A DNA stretch of 64,000 nucleotides from Microthrixaceae bacterium (GTDB taxonomy: Bacteria > Actinomycetota > Acidimicrobiia > Acidimicrobiales > Microtrichaceae): NCBI GenBank assembly GCA_020845705.1, contig JADLFH010000028.1:27123-91122 (forward strand), written 5' to 3'. Shown here piece by piece: positions 1 through 8,525 of the stretch. The first letter of the stretch is position 1. The number at the start of each line of letters is the position of its first letter. The notes under the pieces were generated by a model that was not told the origin of the DNA, searched no databases, and saw only the letters and a program-made list of their open reading frames with translations. The position numbers were made by a program, and so were the translations under genes.

Positions 1-384
1 CAGGGCACCATCGCGCTCGGCAAGGTCGACGACGTTGGTGATCACCGGCGCGTCGAGTCGGACCGAAAGACGCCCGGCCACGTCACGGCCGTCATATGTG
101 GTGCCAAGGAAAAGTGCGTCGGGACCGTTGCCGGCATCGACGGCCGCGGCGATCGCCGCGCCCACCGGGACACCTGCCAGCGCGCCGGCAAGGTCGCCGG
201 TGGCATGCACGGTGGTCGCGCCGTGTGCGCCCAACTCGGCCGCGATGGCCTCCGCATCGACACCGCCGTAGACCGCCTCGACGGTCCCGGCCAGCTCACG
301 GGCCTTCGCGAGCATTTCGAGAGTGATCGTGGCGACCTTGCCGTCGGTCGCCTCGGCGAACACCCAGATCTTGGAAACTGCCAT
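1..384 (-). CDS. etfA: Electron transfer flavoprotein alpha subunit, 3' part cut by window edge
   Basis: This is the N-terminal 128 codons of ETF alpha; the gene runs off the left edge. The ATG at 384 gives a protein beginning MAVSKIWVFAEATDGKVA, followed by the alternating alpha/beta pattern of the ETF N-terminal domain. ETF passes electrons from acyl-CoA dehydrogenases to ETF-quinone oxidoreductase in the cytoplasm. It lies 38 bases downstream of etfB on the same strand, the usual beta-alpha order, and other acyl-CoA genes occur in the window (37.2, 33.1, 28.6 and 50.3 kb). The FAD-binding C-terminal domain lies outside the window. Confidence 0.9.
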   Translation of the reverse strand, partial: MAVSKIWVFAEATDGKVATITLEMLAKARELAGTVEAVYGGVDAEAIAAELGAHGATTVHATGDLAGALAGVPVGAAIAAAVDAGNGPDALFLGTTYDGRDVAGRLSVRLDAPVITNVVDLAERDGAL

Positions 385-422
385 GGTTCTGTTCCTGTCC
401 TCGTTCTCGTCGGGGTGCCTGC

Positions 423-1205
423 TCAGATGACCTTGAGTTCCTCGAGGAACGACACGATGCGGGCGAAGCCCTCACCGTCGTCCTCGACGATCTCACCGGC
501 TTCGCGGGCTTCGGCCTGCGCCACCTCGATGATCTCCTGGCGTGCGCCGGCCCAACCGACACTCGACGCGTCGATTCCCAAGTCGGCGACTTTGACCTCG
601 TCCACAGGCTTGGACTTCGCGGCCATGATGCCCTTGAAGGAGGGGTAGCGAGGCTCGACGACCCCGGCGGTCACCGACACGACCGCGGGCAGCGGTGCGA
701 TGACCTCGTCGTAGCCGGCCTCGGTCTGACGGTCGATCTTGACGGTGGAGCCCTCCACGGTGATGCCCTTGGCGAAGGTCACTGAAGGCAGGCCCAGGAC
801 CTCGGCGATCTGCTCGGGCACGGTGCCCGTGTAACCATCGGAGGACTCCGTGGCGGCGAGGATCAGATCGGCACCTTCGACTCGCTTGACGGCGGCCGCC
901 AATACCTTCGCGGTGGACAGCGCATCGCTGCCCTTGAGGGCGTCGTCGCTGACGAGGATCGCCTTGGCGGCTCCCATCGCAAGGGCGGTCCGCAGGCCGG
1001 AGACCTCGCTGTTGGGCGCCATCGACACGAGCGTGACCTCGCCACCGCCGGCTGTGTCGACGAGCTGCAATGCCATCTCCACGCCGTAGGCATCCGATTC
1101 GTCGAGGATCAGCTTGCCGTCACGCTTGAGGGTTTTGGTGGTGGGATCCAACGCACCCGGGTCGGCCGGGTCCGGGATCTGCTTGACGCAGACAACGACG
1201 TTCAT
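423..1205 (-). CDS. etfB: Electron transfer flavoprotein beta subunit
   Basis: A 260-residue protein, the usual length for ETF beta. It starts MNVVVCVKQIPDP, the typical family N-terminus, which fixes the ATG at 1205; the open frame upstream to 1340 is not coding. The family segments LILDESDAYGVEMALQL and ATESSDGYTGTVPEQIAEVL (AMP-binding loop) are visible. It forms the heterodimer with the EtfA product encoded next and carries electrons from acyl-CoA dehydrogenases. It is divergent from the lipid kinase gene at 1276, with 70 bases between the start codons. Confidence 0.93.
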   Translation of the reverse strand: MNVVVCVKQIPDPADPGALDPTTKTLKRDGKLILDESDAYGVEMALQLVDTAGGGEVTLVSMAPNSEVSGLRTALAMGAAKAILVSDDALKGSDALSTAKVLAAAVKRVEGADLILAATESSDGYTGTVPEQIAEVLGLPSVTFAKGITVEGSTVKIDRQTEAGYDEVIAPLPAVVSVTAGVVEPRYPSFKGIMAAKSKPVDEVKVADLGIDASSVGWAGARQEIIEVAQAEAREAGEIVEDDGEGFARIVSFLEELKVI

Positions 1206-1275
1206 GGTGCGGAAGTTTGCCCCGGGCGCCTCCCGCCCACCAATCGAGCCGGGCGACCGAGGCAGACTTCGGGCG

Positions 1276-2232
1276 ATGAAGATCCTGTTGGTGGTCAACG
1301 CGTCGGCATCGTCGGTCACGGCGCGACGCCAGGTGGTCATCCGTCGGATGCTCGCGGATCGTCACGAGGTGGAGATGGCCGAGACGAACCGTCGTGGTCA
1401 TGCGACCAAGCTGGCGCTCGACGCGGCAAGGGGCGGCACGGAGGTGGTCGTCGTGCTGGGGGGAGACGGCACGCTCAACGAGGTGGCGAACGGCCTGGTG
1501 GGAACCCAGTGCGCACTGGCGCCACTTCCCGGGGGGTCCACGAACGTCTTCTCACGGGCGATCGGGCTCTCCGACGACCCCGTCGCAGCCACGCGGATGA
1601 CCCTCGACTCGCTCGATGCCGCGGCCATCCGCCCCGTCGGCGTGGGGTCGTTGAACGGCCGCTACTTCCTCTTCCACGTGGGCATCGGCTGGGACGCGGC
1701 GCTGGTCGCCGAGGTTGAACGACACGCTGAGCTGAAGCGATACGCGGGCCATGCGCTGTTCATATATGCGGGCATGCGCACGTTCTTCTCCACCTACGAC
1801 CGTACGCACCCCCATTTCCGAGTGACCTTCGAGGACGGCTCGACAATCGAGGACGGGTACTTCGCCGTCTGCCTGAACGTGAACCCCTACACGTTCCTCG
1901 GCACGCGACCCTTCAACCTCGCGCCCGACACCACTCTTGACAACGGGTTGGCCAACGTCTGTGTCCGCTCCATGAGGACGGGGCCGTTCCTCGGGCTGAT
2001 CGCAGCGGCACTCGGTTCAGGTAAGCGCCTGGAGAGGGCAGCGGGAATCGATCACCGCAGCGACCTGGCGGCATTGAGCTTGGAGGCCCATGGCGAGGTG
2101 CCGTACCAGGTCGACGGCGACTATCTGGGCACGGTCACGAAGATGGACTTCCGGCATCATCCGGCCGCGATGCGCCTGGTGTTGCCTCTCAGCGGCCCAA
2201 CACCTGCCGGGCGAGCGCGGGCACGTTCGTGA
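1276..2232 (+). CDS. Diacylglycerol/sphingosine kinase-family lipid kinase
   Basis: A 318-residue protein of the DAGK catalytic family (YegS/DgkB type). The N-terminus MKILLVVNASASSVTARR is followed by the nucleotide-binding motif VVVLGGDGTLNEVANGL near residues 57-73 and PLPGGSTNVFSR, both diagnostic. The C-terminal beta-sandwich has the expected HGEVPYQVDGDYLG segment. It probably phosphorylates a lipid alcohol with ATP at the membrane; the substrate cannot be read from the sequence. Its last 44 bases overlap the end of the convergent glycerophosphodiesterase gene. Confidence 0.85.
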   Translation: MKILLVVNASASSVTARRQVVIRRMLADRHEVEMAETNRRGHATKLALDAARGGTEVVVVLGGDGTLNEVANGLVGTQCALAPLPGGSTNVFSRAIGLSDDPVAATRMTLDSLDAAAIRPVGVGSLNGRYFLFHVGIGWDAALVAEVERHAELKRYAGHALFIYAGMRTFFSTYDRTHPHFRVTFEDGSTIEDGYFAVCLNVNPYTFLGTRPFNLAPDTTLDNGLANVCVRSMRTGPFLGLIAAALGSGKRLERAAGIDHRSDLAALSLEAHGEVPYQVDGDYLGTVTKMDFRHHPAAMRLVLPLSGPTPAGRARARS

Positions 2233-2866
2233 CGATGCCATCGACTCCCCAGCGGGCGAGACACGCGATGCGCTCGGGATCGTCGACCGTCCAGACGTTC
2301 AGCGCGAGCCCGGCGTGGTGCGCGGCTGCCACCAGCGCCTCGTCCACCCCTGGGTCCCACGGGTGGATGGCCGAATGCCCGCCCTCGACACATGCTTCGA
2401 TCGCCCCGCTTGGCGAACGGGCGTCGAGGACCAGATACGCGGTGGGAACGTGAGGAGCGAGGCTTCGGCAACGGTCGATCACGGCCAGGTCGAACGACGA
2501 GATGAGGACCTCGGAGGGGGCGTCGGCCAGTGCGGAAACGACGATTTCGGCAATGTGGCGATCGGCGCTGAAGCCGGGTTCCTCGGCAGCGTGCTTGATC
2601 TCGACGTTGACCCCCATCGGCGAGCACGCATGGAGAGCCTCGCGGAGGCCGGGAATCGACGGTGGCAGATCCTGCCCACGCAACTCGCAGACGACTCGGC
2701 CGTCGGGCAGAAAAGGGTCGTGGATCACAACCGGTTCATCGAGGGCTGTCAGCCGCACATCCAGCTCGACCCAGTCGGCACCTGCGCTGCTCGCCCCGAC
2801 GAACGCAGCCACCGTGTTCTCTGGCCAATCCGCAGATGCCCCACGGTGACCGATGACCTTCGGCAT
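2189..2866 (-). CDS. Glycerophosphodiester phosphodiesterase
   Basis: A 225-residue GDPD-family TIM barrel. The diagnostic start GHRGASADWPENT (metal/catalytic His and Glu), then WVELDVRLTALDEPVVIHD with the second catalytic His, and later VNVEIK are all present. It hydrolyses glycerophosphodiesters to glycerol 3-phosphate and an alcohol. There is no signal peptide, so a cytoplasmic enzyme is likely. The ATG at 2866 follows a GGGAG ribosome site. The longer frame to 3046 lacks family similarity and runs through the AT-richer promoter region shared with whiB. Confidence 0.9.
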   Translation of the reverse strand: MPKVIGHRGASADWPENTVAAFVGASSAGADWVELDVRLTALDEPVVIHDPFLPDGRVVCELRGQDLPPSIPGLREALHACSPMGVNVEIKHAAEEPGFSADRHIAEIVVSALADAPSEVLISSFDLAVIDRCRSLAPHVPTAYLVLDARSPSGAIEACVEGGHSAIHPWDPGVDEALVAAAHHAGLALNVWTVDDPERIACLARWGVDGIVTNVPALARQVLGR

Positions 2867-3064
2867 CAGTGAAACTCCCTGCAACTTTTCCTTTACAGAC
2901 CTGTTTCGAACGGGTACTTTTTCGTTTGTTCGATTTTTCACAAGGACCTGACTTCCATGTGTCGCAGGTAACCGAGTGAAGGCGGACAACAAGGCCCGCC
3001 TCGTTTCGTCGTGTGCGCGCCGCCCCCACCGCGCCCAATCGCTCACGAACCAACGGAGGTTATC

Positions 3065-3355
3065 GTGGCCCTGACGTCCAGCCGCTCCCTGTCCCTGGCC
3101 AACGACGAGTGGCGTGCCCAGGCATCCTGCCAGGACACCGATCCCGACCTCTTCTTCCCGGTGGGCACGACGGGTCCGGCCATCGAGCAGATCGCCAACG
3201 CCAAGGCCGTCTGCGACGCCTGTCCGGTGAAGGAGCCCTGCCTCGAGTTCGCGCTCTCCACCAACCAGGACTCAGGTGTCTGGGGCGGTACGTCCGAAGA
3301 GGAGCGCCGCAAGCTGCGCCGCGCCTGGGTGGCACGCCAGCGCCGCGCCTCCTGA
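3065..3355 (+). CDS. whiB1: WhiB-family iron-sulfur transcriptional regulator, WhiB1 type
   Basis: A 96-residue Wbl protein starting at GTG 3065 with a GGAGG site 6 bases upstream. Four cysteines (C22, C50, C53, C59, in the CDACPVKEPC context) would hold a [4Fe-4S] cluster. The GVWGG turn at 71-75 and a basic C-terminal tail for DNA binding follow. PDLFFPVG and NQDSGVWGG are as in mycobacterial WhiB1. The convergent neighbour is a PdtaS-type kinase, the same pairing as Mycobacterium tuberculosis Rv3219-Rv3220c, which supports WhiB1 over other Wbl proteins. WhiB1 acts with the primary sigma factor and is essential in mycobacteria. Confidence 0.93.
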   Translation: MALTSSRSLSLANDEWRAQASCQDTDPDLFFPVGTTGPAIEQIANAKAVCDACPVKEPCLEFALSTNQDSGVWGGTSEEERRKLRRAWVARQRRAS

Positions 3356-3389
3356 ACGACCACACCCGAACTGCGGTGGGGGTGGAGAC

Positions 3390-4862
3390 CTAAGCGGTCA
3401 GAGGGATCTCGATCTCGAAGCGGGTTCCCTGTCGCGGTGGATCCAAGCCTGCCGAAACCACCACGATCGTGCCCCCCAGCTCGGTTGTAACCAGCGTTTC
3501 GACTATCGACAGGCCAAGGCTGTCCCCACTGCCGGCGACGGGACCGTCGGGGAACCCGACACCGTCATCGGTGACGCTCAACCGTAGAGCTGAACGGTCG
3601 TTCTCCACCGAGAGAACCACCGTCGCCACCTCCCCTACCCGGACGCGATCCGACGGGAACGCGTGCTCGACGGCATTTTGGAGCAATTCGTTCAGAACCA
3701 CTGCCAGCGCTGTTGCAACCGGTGCCGGCACCTTCCCCGCGTCTCCATCCACCACGAAACGCACCGGCCGATCCGGCGATACCAGGGCCTCCTCCACCAT
3801 CCTCACCAAAGCACGCAAGATGTCGCCCAACTCGACGTCCTCGTCGGGATCACGCGAGAGGATCTCATGGACCAGGGCGATCGAGCGGATCCTCCGCACC
3901 GACTCCTCGATCGCCGCCCGGGCGGTCGGCTCCGCCAGCCGTCGGCCCTGAATCCGTAGCAACGAGGAGATGGTCTGGAGGTTGTTCTTGACCCGGTGGT
4001 GGATCTCACGGATCGTGGCGTCCTTCGACACCAACAAGCGATCCCGCCGGCGGATGTCGGTCACGTCACGCACCAGCACCAGTGCCCCGTCCACTGTCCC
4101 GTCGACCAACAGGGGAACGCAGCGAACCGAGACGACCGAACCCGTGGGCATCTCGACCTCGTTGGATGCAGGGCGTCTGGTGACCAGCGCGGACAGTCCC
4201 ACCCGCTCGAACCCGACATCGACGAGGGACCGGCCCACGACGCCGGGACCGACACCCGAGCGGATCAACGCGGAGACCGCGTTCGGCGAGGCAAACGTGA
4301 TCACACCGGCACCGTCGCTGACCACCACGCCGTCGCCCACGCGCGGTCCGTCCGACAAGCGGTCCTCCTCACCGGGAAACGGAAGGGCCCCGACCGAGAG
4401 CATGGCCGCGAGGCGGTCGAACACGGTGGCGTAGTTCTGTTCGAGCTCGCCCGGGGCACGACGAATGGAGGAGATCGACTCGCGGGCAAGGACCGCCACT
4501 ACCGCGTCCCGGCAACGCACGGGGATCGCCCTCACCCTGATCTGCTCACCCAACCATGCACTGTCGATCTCACCCTCGACGATGTCTCCCTCGTCGAAGG
4601 CCTCCGCTATTAGCGGCCGCTGCGCGGCCGTGCGCACCTCGCCTTCGATCATCGTCGGGTAGATGGTCTGGCTGGTGACGGGGCGGACGTGGGTCACGAC
4701 CACGTAGTCGCCGCGGTGCTCGCCGCTGCCACGCAGGTACACGACCAGGTCGCTGAAGCAGAGGTCCGCCAACAGCGGCCACCAGCCGGCGAGACGATGC
4801 AGATGGCTTCGGTGTTCCGCAGCGAGCGCGGCGACGGCTTCCTCGACGACTCTCAGCGCCAC
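3390..4862 (-). CDS. pdtaS: PdtaS-type sensor histidine kinase (HisKA_2)
   Basis: A 490-residue kinase without membrane segments. It has a GAF-like N-terminus (about 1-160), a PAS domain (about 175-275) ending VLVRDVTDIRRRD, the HisKA_2 box REIHHRVKNNLQTISSLL with the phospho-acceptor among His288/289, and a C-terminal ATPase domain with NELLQNAVEHAF and DDGVGFPDG. Order and length match mycobacterial PdtaS (about 500 residues), which phosphorylates the ANTAR regulator PdtaR; no pdtaR is in the window. The GTG at 4862 overlaps the stop of the upstream ATPase gene by 10 bases. The open frame to 5456 lies over that gene and is not used. Confidence 0.88.
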   Translation of the reverse strand: MALRVVEEAVAALAAEHRSHLHRLAGWWPLLADLCFSDLVVYLRGSGEHRGDYVVVTHVRPVTSQTIYPTMIEGEVRTAAQRPLIAEAFDEGDIVEGEIDSAWLGEQIRVRAIPVRCRDAVVAVLARESISSIRRAPGELEQNYATVFDRLAAMLSVGALPFPGEEDRLSDGPRVGDGVVVSDGAGVITFASPNAVSALIRSGVGPGVVGRSLVDVGFERVGLSALVTRRPASNEVEMPTGSVVSVRCVPLLVDGTVDGALVLVRDVTDIRRRDRLLVSKDATIREIHHRVKNNLQTISSLLRIQGRRLAEPTARAAIEESVRRIRSIALVHEILSRDPDEDVELGDILRALVRMVEEALVSPDRPVRFVVDGDAGKVPAPVATALAVVLNELLQNAVEHAFPSDRVRVGEVATVVLSVENDRSALRLSVTDDGVGFPDGPVAGSGDSLGLSIVETLVTTELGGTIVVVSAGLDPPRQGTRFEIEIPLTA

Positions 4863-6028
4863 AGGTGGGCGCCGAGTTGCAGCAACCCGGCGAGGTCGGC
4901 GACATCCTCGTCGAGGGTCGGCACTGTCGCGACGATCCCGGGCAGCTTGGCCATCTCGGCCCGCTGCTCGGCCTCGCGCTGAGCGACGACGTGGTAGTTC
5001 GCGAAGTTCTCGCCGACCTCGACCACCACCCGCTCGAGCAGCGTCGGGTCGGTATCGAGCGAGCTGAGAGCCGCCGCCACAGCGCCGGGGTCGGTGCGCA
5101 TCTTGCGCGCCGCGTCCGCCCCGGCTCGCTCGAGCAGGAACCGCGGCAGAACCTTGTTCAGCACGAGCGCTCCCAGGTGCAGTTTGCGCTCGGCGAGCAA
5201 CTCCATGAAGAACTCGGCCTCCCGGGCCGGCGCCGCCTCGAGGGTGGAGACCACCACGAAGGAGGTGGAAGGACCCTCGACCAGGCGCTGCACCGCCTGC
5301 GCACGCTTCACGAAGCCGTCGTACATGGATTGGAACAGAACGAAGAACTCGGCGATGTCGGAGAGGAACTGGCTGCCGAGGATCCGATCGGCCACCGAGT
5401 AGAACGGCTTGGACGCGAAGCTGACCACGCGTGAGCGGTAGGGGGCGATCAGCCATCGCAAGAGCCGACTCGAGAAGAAGTCGGCCATGCGTTCCGGCGC
5501 GTCGAGGAAGTCGATCGCGTTGCGGGTGGGCGGCGTATCGACGACGATCAGGTCGTAGTTGCCCGTGTTGTGGATCTCATAGAGCCGCTCCATGGCCACG
5601 TAGTCGTGGCTCTGGATGAACTTTCCCGTGATGTTCTGGTAGAGCGGGTTTCCCAGGATGGCATCGCGGGTCTCCGCATCGGGAGCGTGCTGGACGATCA
5701 GATCGTCCCAGGACTGCTTCGTGTCGAGCATCGCCGCCCACAGCTCGCCACGTGGCTCTACCCCTGCTGCTGCGAACGCGTCGGGCGGCACGCGGGTCTC
5801 GGTGTTGCCGAACCGTTCCAGGCCCAGCGCGTTGGCCAGCCGGCGGGCCGGATCGACGGACAGCACCAGCACGCGACCACCGAGGTGAGTGGCCGCCATT
5901 GCCGCGATCGCTGCCGCAGTGGTGGTCTTGCCCACACCACCAGAGCCAGTCGAGACGATGATCTCCTTGGCAGCCGCGAGCTGCTCAAGGTTCATCGAGT
6001 TGCGGCGGTCCTTCTGCTGTCTTGCCAT
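4853..6028 (-). CDS. ArsA/Get3-like ATPase, second of pair
   Basis: A 391-residue SIMIBI ATPase. The P-loop is STGSGGVGKTTTAAAIAA near residue 25, followed by VLVLSVDPARRLANALG and VVDTPPTRNAIDFLDAPE. Members of this family act as ATP-driven chaperones or regulators; the mycobacterial pair Rv3679/Rv3680 is the closest known arrangement. The start ATG shares one base with the stop of the preceding ATPase gene (TGATG), so the two are probably translated together and may form a heterodimer. The P-loop has Ser in place of the Lys found at the equivalent position (GKGGVGKT) of its partner, so the two subunits may not be equivalent. Confidence 0.85.
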   Translation of the reverse strand: MARQQKDRRNSMNLEQLAAAKEIIVSTGSGGVGKTTTAAAIAAMAATHLGGRVLVLSVDPARRLANALGLERFGNTETRVPPDAFAAAGVEPRGELWAAMLDTKQSWDDLIVQHAPDAETRDAILGNPLYQNITGKFIQSHDYVAMERLYEIHNTGNYDLIVVDTPPTRNAIDFLDAPERMADFFSSRLLRWLIAPYRSRVVSFASKPFYSVADRILGSQFLSDIAEFFVLFQSMYDGFVKRAQAVQRLVEGPSTSFVVVSTLEAAPAREAEFFMELLAERKLHLGALVLNKVLPRFLLERAGADAARKMRTDPGAVAAALSSLDTDPTLLERVVVEVGENFANYHVVAQREAEQRAEMAKLPGIVATVPTLDEDVADLAGLLQLGAHLWR

Positions 6029-6981
6029 CAGAGCAACTCCTCGGCGAGGTGCTCGGCGACGCGGTGGGTTGTCCGGATGCCGTGGGTCTTGGTGAACAGG
6101 TAGGGCAGGTACACCAGTGGCACCTCCGCCGGCATGCGCTCGCGGAGCGTGGCCAGATGCACCGCCCGGCTGCGACGCAGACGGACCGCGAGCGATGCCG
6201 CGTCGAGCGCTACGCCGGCCCCCTTGCCGACCGCTGCCGTCAACGCCGCTCGGCCGGCGGGTGTGTCGATCTGGTCGAACACATCCTCTTCGCCGCGGCC
6301 GAATAGCTCCGGCAGCACCCGGTTCGCGATCACCGCGGCAACGTCGATGCCGGCTTCGGCCTTGAGGCGGTCGACCAACTCGATCGACTCGTTCACCGGC
6401 ATCTCTTCGGGCGTGGAGACCACGACGACACCCGTGACGGCCGGATCGGTGAGCAGCTCGGTCATCCACTGGGTCTGTTGGCGGATCACACCGACCCCGA
6501 CAAGCTCCGCCATCGCCACCGGCGACGCGAGCTGACCGACGACATGACCAGTGGCCGAGGCATCGACCACCACCAGGTCGTAGTTCCGTTCACGGACCTC
6601 GTATGCCAGCTTGCCGACGGTGAGAATCTCCTTGACGCCGGGCGCTGCGGTGGCGACGAAGTCGAAGGTCCTGGCAAGTGGACCCAGACGCGCAAGCAGC
6701 GGCACCTTCAGCTGGAGCTTCAGGTACTCCTTGAGCGACTCCTCGGTGTCCATCGCCATGGCGAACAGGTCGGTCTGCACCTCGGTCGCCGCGAATTTCA
6801 GCGGCCCGACACCGAAGGAATCCGACAGGTTCCCCTTGGCATCCACCTCGCAGATCAAGGTGCGTCGACCCTCGTTGGCCGCAAGCGACGCCAAAGCGGC
6901 CGCGACCGTGGTCTTGCCGACACCCCCCTTCCCGGTGACGAACAAGAGCCGCCGGTCCAGCAGCGGCGCTCCTCTGGCCAC
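6028..6981 (-). CDS. ArsA/Get3-like ATPase, first of pair
   Basis: A 317-residue deviant Walker A ATPase starting at GTG 6981. FVTGKGGVGKTTVAAALA near residues 14-31 is the ArsA/Get3 P-loop with its signature lysine, followed by TLICEVDAKGNLSDSFG and VVDASATGHVVGQLASP (switch II). It heads a same-strand pair with the next ATPase gene, one base overlapping. The resemblance to Rv3679 and its co-occurrence with a Wbl gene parallels mycobacteria, where Rv3679-Rv3680 adjoin whiB4. The C-terminal membrane-protein binding region of eukaryotic Get3 cannot be recognised by eye. Confidence 0.85.
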   Translation of the reverse strand: MARGAPLLDRRLLFVTGKGGVGKTTVAAALASLAANEGRRTLICEVDAKGNLSDSFGVGPLKFAATEVQTDLFAMAMDTEESLKEYLKLQLKVPLLARLGPLARTFDFVATAAPGVKEILTVGKLAYEVRERNYDLVVVDASATGHVVGQLASPVAMAELVGVGVIRQQTQWMTELLTDPAVTGVVVVSTPEEMPVNESIELVDRLKAEAGIDVAAVIANRVLPELFGRGEEDVFDQIDTPAGRAALTAAVGKGAGVALDAASLAVRLRRSRAVHLATLRERMPAEVPLVYLPYLFTKTHGIRTTHRVAEHLAEELL

Positions 6982-6989
6982 GACGACGC

Positions 6990-7223
6990 TCAGCTGGTGA
7001 AGCCGATCGTCCGCCCTTCGTTGGGCGAACCGATCTCGACGTAGGCGACCTTGTCGGCCGGGACCATGACCTCGCGGCCGCGACGATCCTGCATGTGCAG
7101 CAGGCCACCCTCGGTACCCAGCGCCGACTCGATGTGCGACTTCAGCTCGTCACGATCGATCGAATCGTCCACGTCGAGGTCGAGCTCGCGCATCGAGTTG
7201 GTGACACCGATCCGGACGTCCAC
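6990..7223 (-). CDS. DUF3107 family small protein
   Basis: A 77-residue protein, VDVRIGVTNSMRELDLDVDD at the start and TEGGLLHMQDRRGREVMVP in the middle, typical of the actinobacterial DUF3107 family (TB9.4/Rv3208A in M. tuberculosis). GTG 7223 is chosen because GGAGGAA lies 5 bases upstream; a TTG at 7235 would put that site inside the gene. It is 8 bases upstream of the ATPase pair and is probably the first gene of the DUF3107-ArsA-ArsA-pdtaS operon. The function is unknown. Confidence 0.85.
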   Translation of the reverse strand: MDVRIGVTNSMRELDLDVDDSIDRDELKSHIESALGTEGGLLHMQDRRGREVMVPADKVAYVEIGSPNEGRTIGFTS

Positions 7224-7291
7224 GACTTCCTCCAAGGTCTACGGGCCGCTCACCTTACGCGCCGCGGCTCACGCGCTCCGACCCGACGCCC

Positions 7292-7297
7292 TACGGT
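7292..7297 (+). promoter_or_regulatory. Probable -10 box of leaderless serine hydrolase gene
   Basis: TACGGT lies 6 bases before the ATG at 7304. That spacing would put the transcription start on or next to the start codon. No ribosome site is visible in the six bases between. Confidence 0.45.
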
Positions 7298-7303
7298 TGG
7301 CCG

Positions 7304-8503
7304 ATGACATCGGACACCGCCCCTGATCTCCTCTGGCAGCGCCGGTCCCGAGCGACCAGAGCCCTCGTTGCCGCTACGTCGCTGCTCGTGTTGGCCGGCG
7401 CCACAGCGGCGTGCTCCTCCGAGAAGAAACCCTCCGCTGCATCGAAGCGCCCGGCGACCGCTGCACCCGGCTCCACCACCTCGACCGCCCCCGAGGCACC
7501 CGAGTCGGATGGCTATCCCTCCCAGCCCGAAGGGGTGGACTGGCCGACCGAGGATTGGTCACGTGGCCCGATAGCCGACGGAGTGGACGCGGCCCTGGTG
7601 GACTCGATCGTGGAACGGGCCTTCGGCGAGTTGTCCAACGACACCGGGACCATCGACGCGATCCTCGTAGTCCAAGGAGGTCGCCTCGTCGTCGAGCGGT
7701 ACAACAACTGGGACCCCGAGGCCACCCACAACTCGTGGTCGATGGCCAAGTCGATCAACTCCGCGCTCGTGGGCATCCTGGTGGGCCAGGGCAAAGTCGA
7801 CATCGCCGAGCCGTTCCCGGCCCCGGAGTGGCAGACGCCGGGTGACCCCCGCGCCGCGATCACCTGGGACCAGCTCCTGCGGATGTCCAGTGGCCTGGCG
7901 TGGGACGAGGACTACGGCGCGGCCGAGGGGGACGTGGTCTCGACACTCGGGCCCGACAGCGACCGTGCCGCGTATGCGGCGAGCAAGCCCCTTGCGCACG
8001 AACCGGGCTCCACGTGGTCCTACTCCACGGGCACCGCGAACCTCATCGCGCGCGGTGTCGCAGACATCGTCGGACACGGAGACGCTCTGGTGGGTTGGAT
8101 CGACCAGGAGTTGATGCGGCCCCTCGGCATCCCCAAGGTGAAGCACAACGTCGATCGCGCCGGAGTGATCAGCGGTGGCTCGTTCATCGATCTCCGTCCG
8201 CAGGACTTCGCTCGCTTCGGGCTCCTCTATGCCCGTGGTGGTGTGTGGGAGGGTCGACGGATCCTGCCGGAGGGGTGGGTCGACTACACCCGCACTCCGA
8301 CTCCGTCGGATCCCGACGGCACCTACGGCGCGCAGTGGTGGCTGATGCCTGGGCGCCCCGACGTCTTCTACGCGAACGGCTTCAACGGTCAGTCGATCTC
8401 AGTCGTTCCCGCCCGGGATCTCGTCGTGGTGGTGTTGTCCAACGCCGGCGACGGCCGCGACAACGAGGTGCAGAATGCGCTGCTCGACGCCTTCGGCGCC
8501 TGA
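7304..8503 (+). CDS. Beta-lactamase-like serine hydrolase, lipoprotein
   Basis: A 399-residue class C beta-lactamase-fold protein. A signal peptide ends in the lipobox LAGATAAC with Cys37, followed by a Ser/Thr/Pro-rich linker. The SxxK motif is SMAK (Ser146, Lys149) in HNSWSMAKSINSALVG, and WSYSTGTANLI supplies the Tyr of the second motif. This resembles the 6-aminohexanoate-dimer hydrolase / EstB branch rather than a true beta-lactamase. It would be anchored outside the cytoplasmic membrane; the substrate is unknown. It is divergent from the DUF3107 operon. Confidence 0.85.
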   Translation: MTSDTAPDLLWQRRSRATRALVAATSLLVLAGATAACSSEKKPSAASKRPATAAPGSTTSTAPEAPESDGYPSQPEGVDWPTEDWSRGPIADGVDAALVDSIVERAFGELSNDTGTIDAILVVQGGRLVVERYNNWDPEATHNSWSMAKSINSALVGILVGQGKVDIAEPFPAPEWQTPGDPRAAITWDQLLRMSSGLAWDEDYGAAEGDVVSTLGPDSDRAAYAASKPLAHEPGSTWSYSTGTANLIARGVADIVGHGDALVGWIDQELMRPLGIPKVKHNVDRAGVISGGSFIDLRPQDFARFGLLYARGGVWEGRRILPEGWVDYTRTPTPSDPDGTYGAQWWLMPGRPDVFYANGFNGQSISVVPARDLVVVVLSNAGDGRDNEVQNALLDAFGA

Positions 8504-8513
8504 GCCGGTCCCC

Positions 8514-8519
8514 TAGCTT
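8514..8519 (+). promoter_or_regulatory. Probable -10 box of leaderless desulfhydrase gene
   Basis: TAGCTT lies 6 bases before ATG 8526 and directly after the stop codon of the serine hydrolase gene. It gives this gene its own short promoter although only 22 bases separate the two coding regions. Confidence 0.45.
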
Positions 8520-8525
8520 GAGCCG

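Noticed and set aside
2867..3064. Palindromic operator in the whiB1 upstream region (CGAAC/GTTCG arms)
   Set aside because: The arms are only five bases with a long AT-rich gap and no second copy was found.
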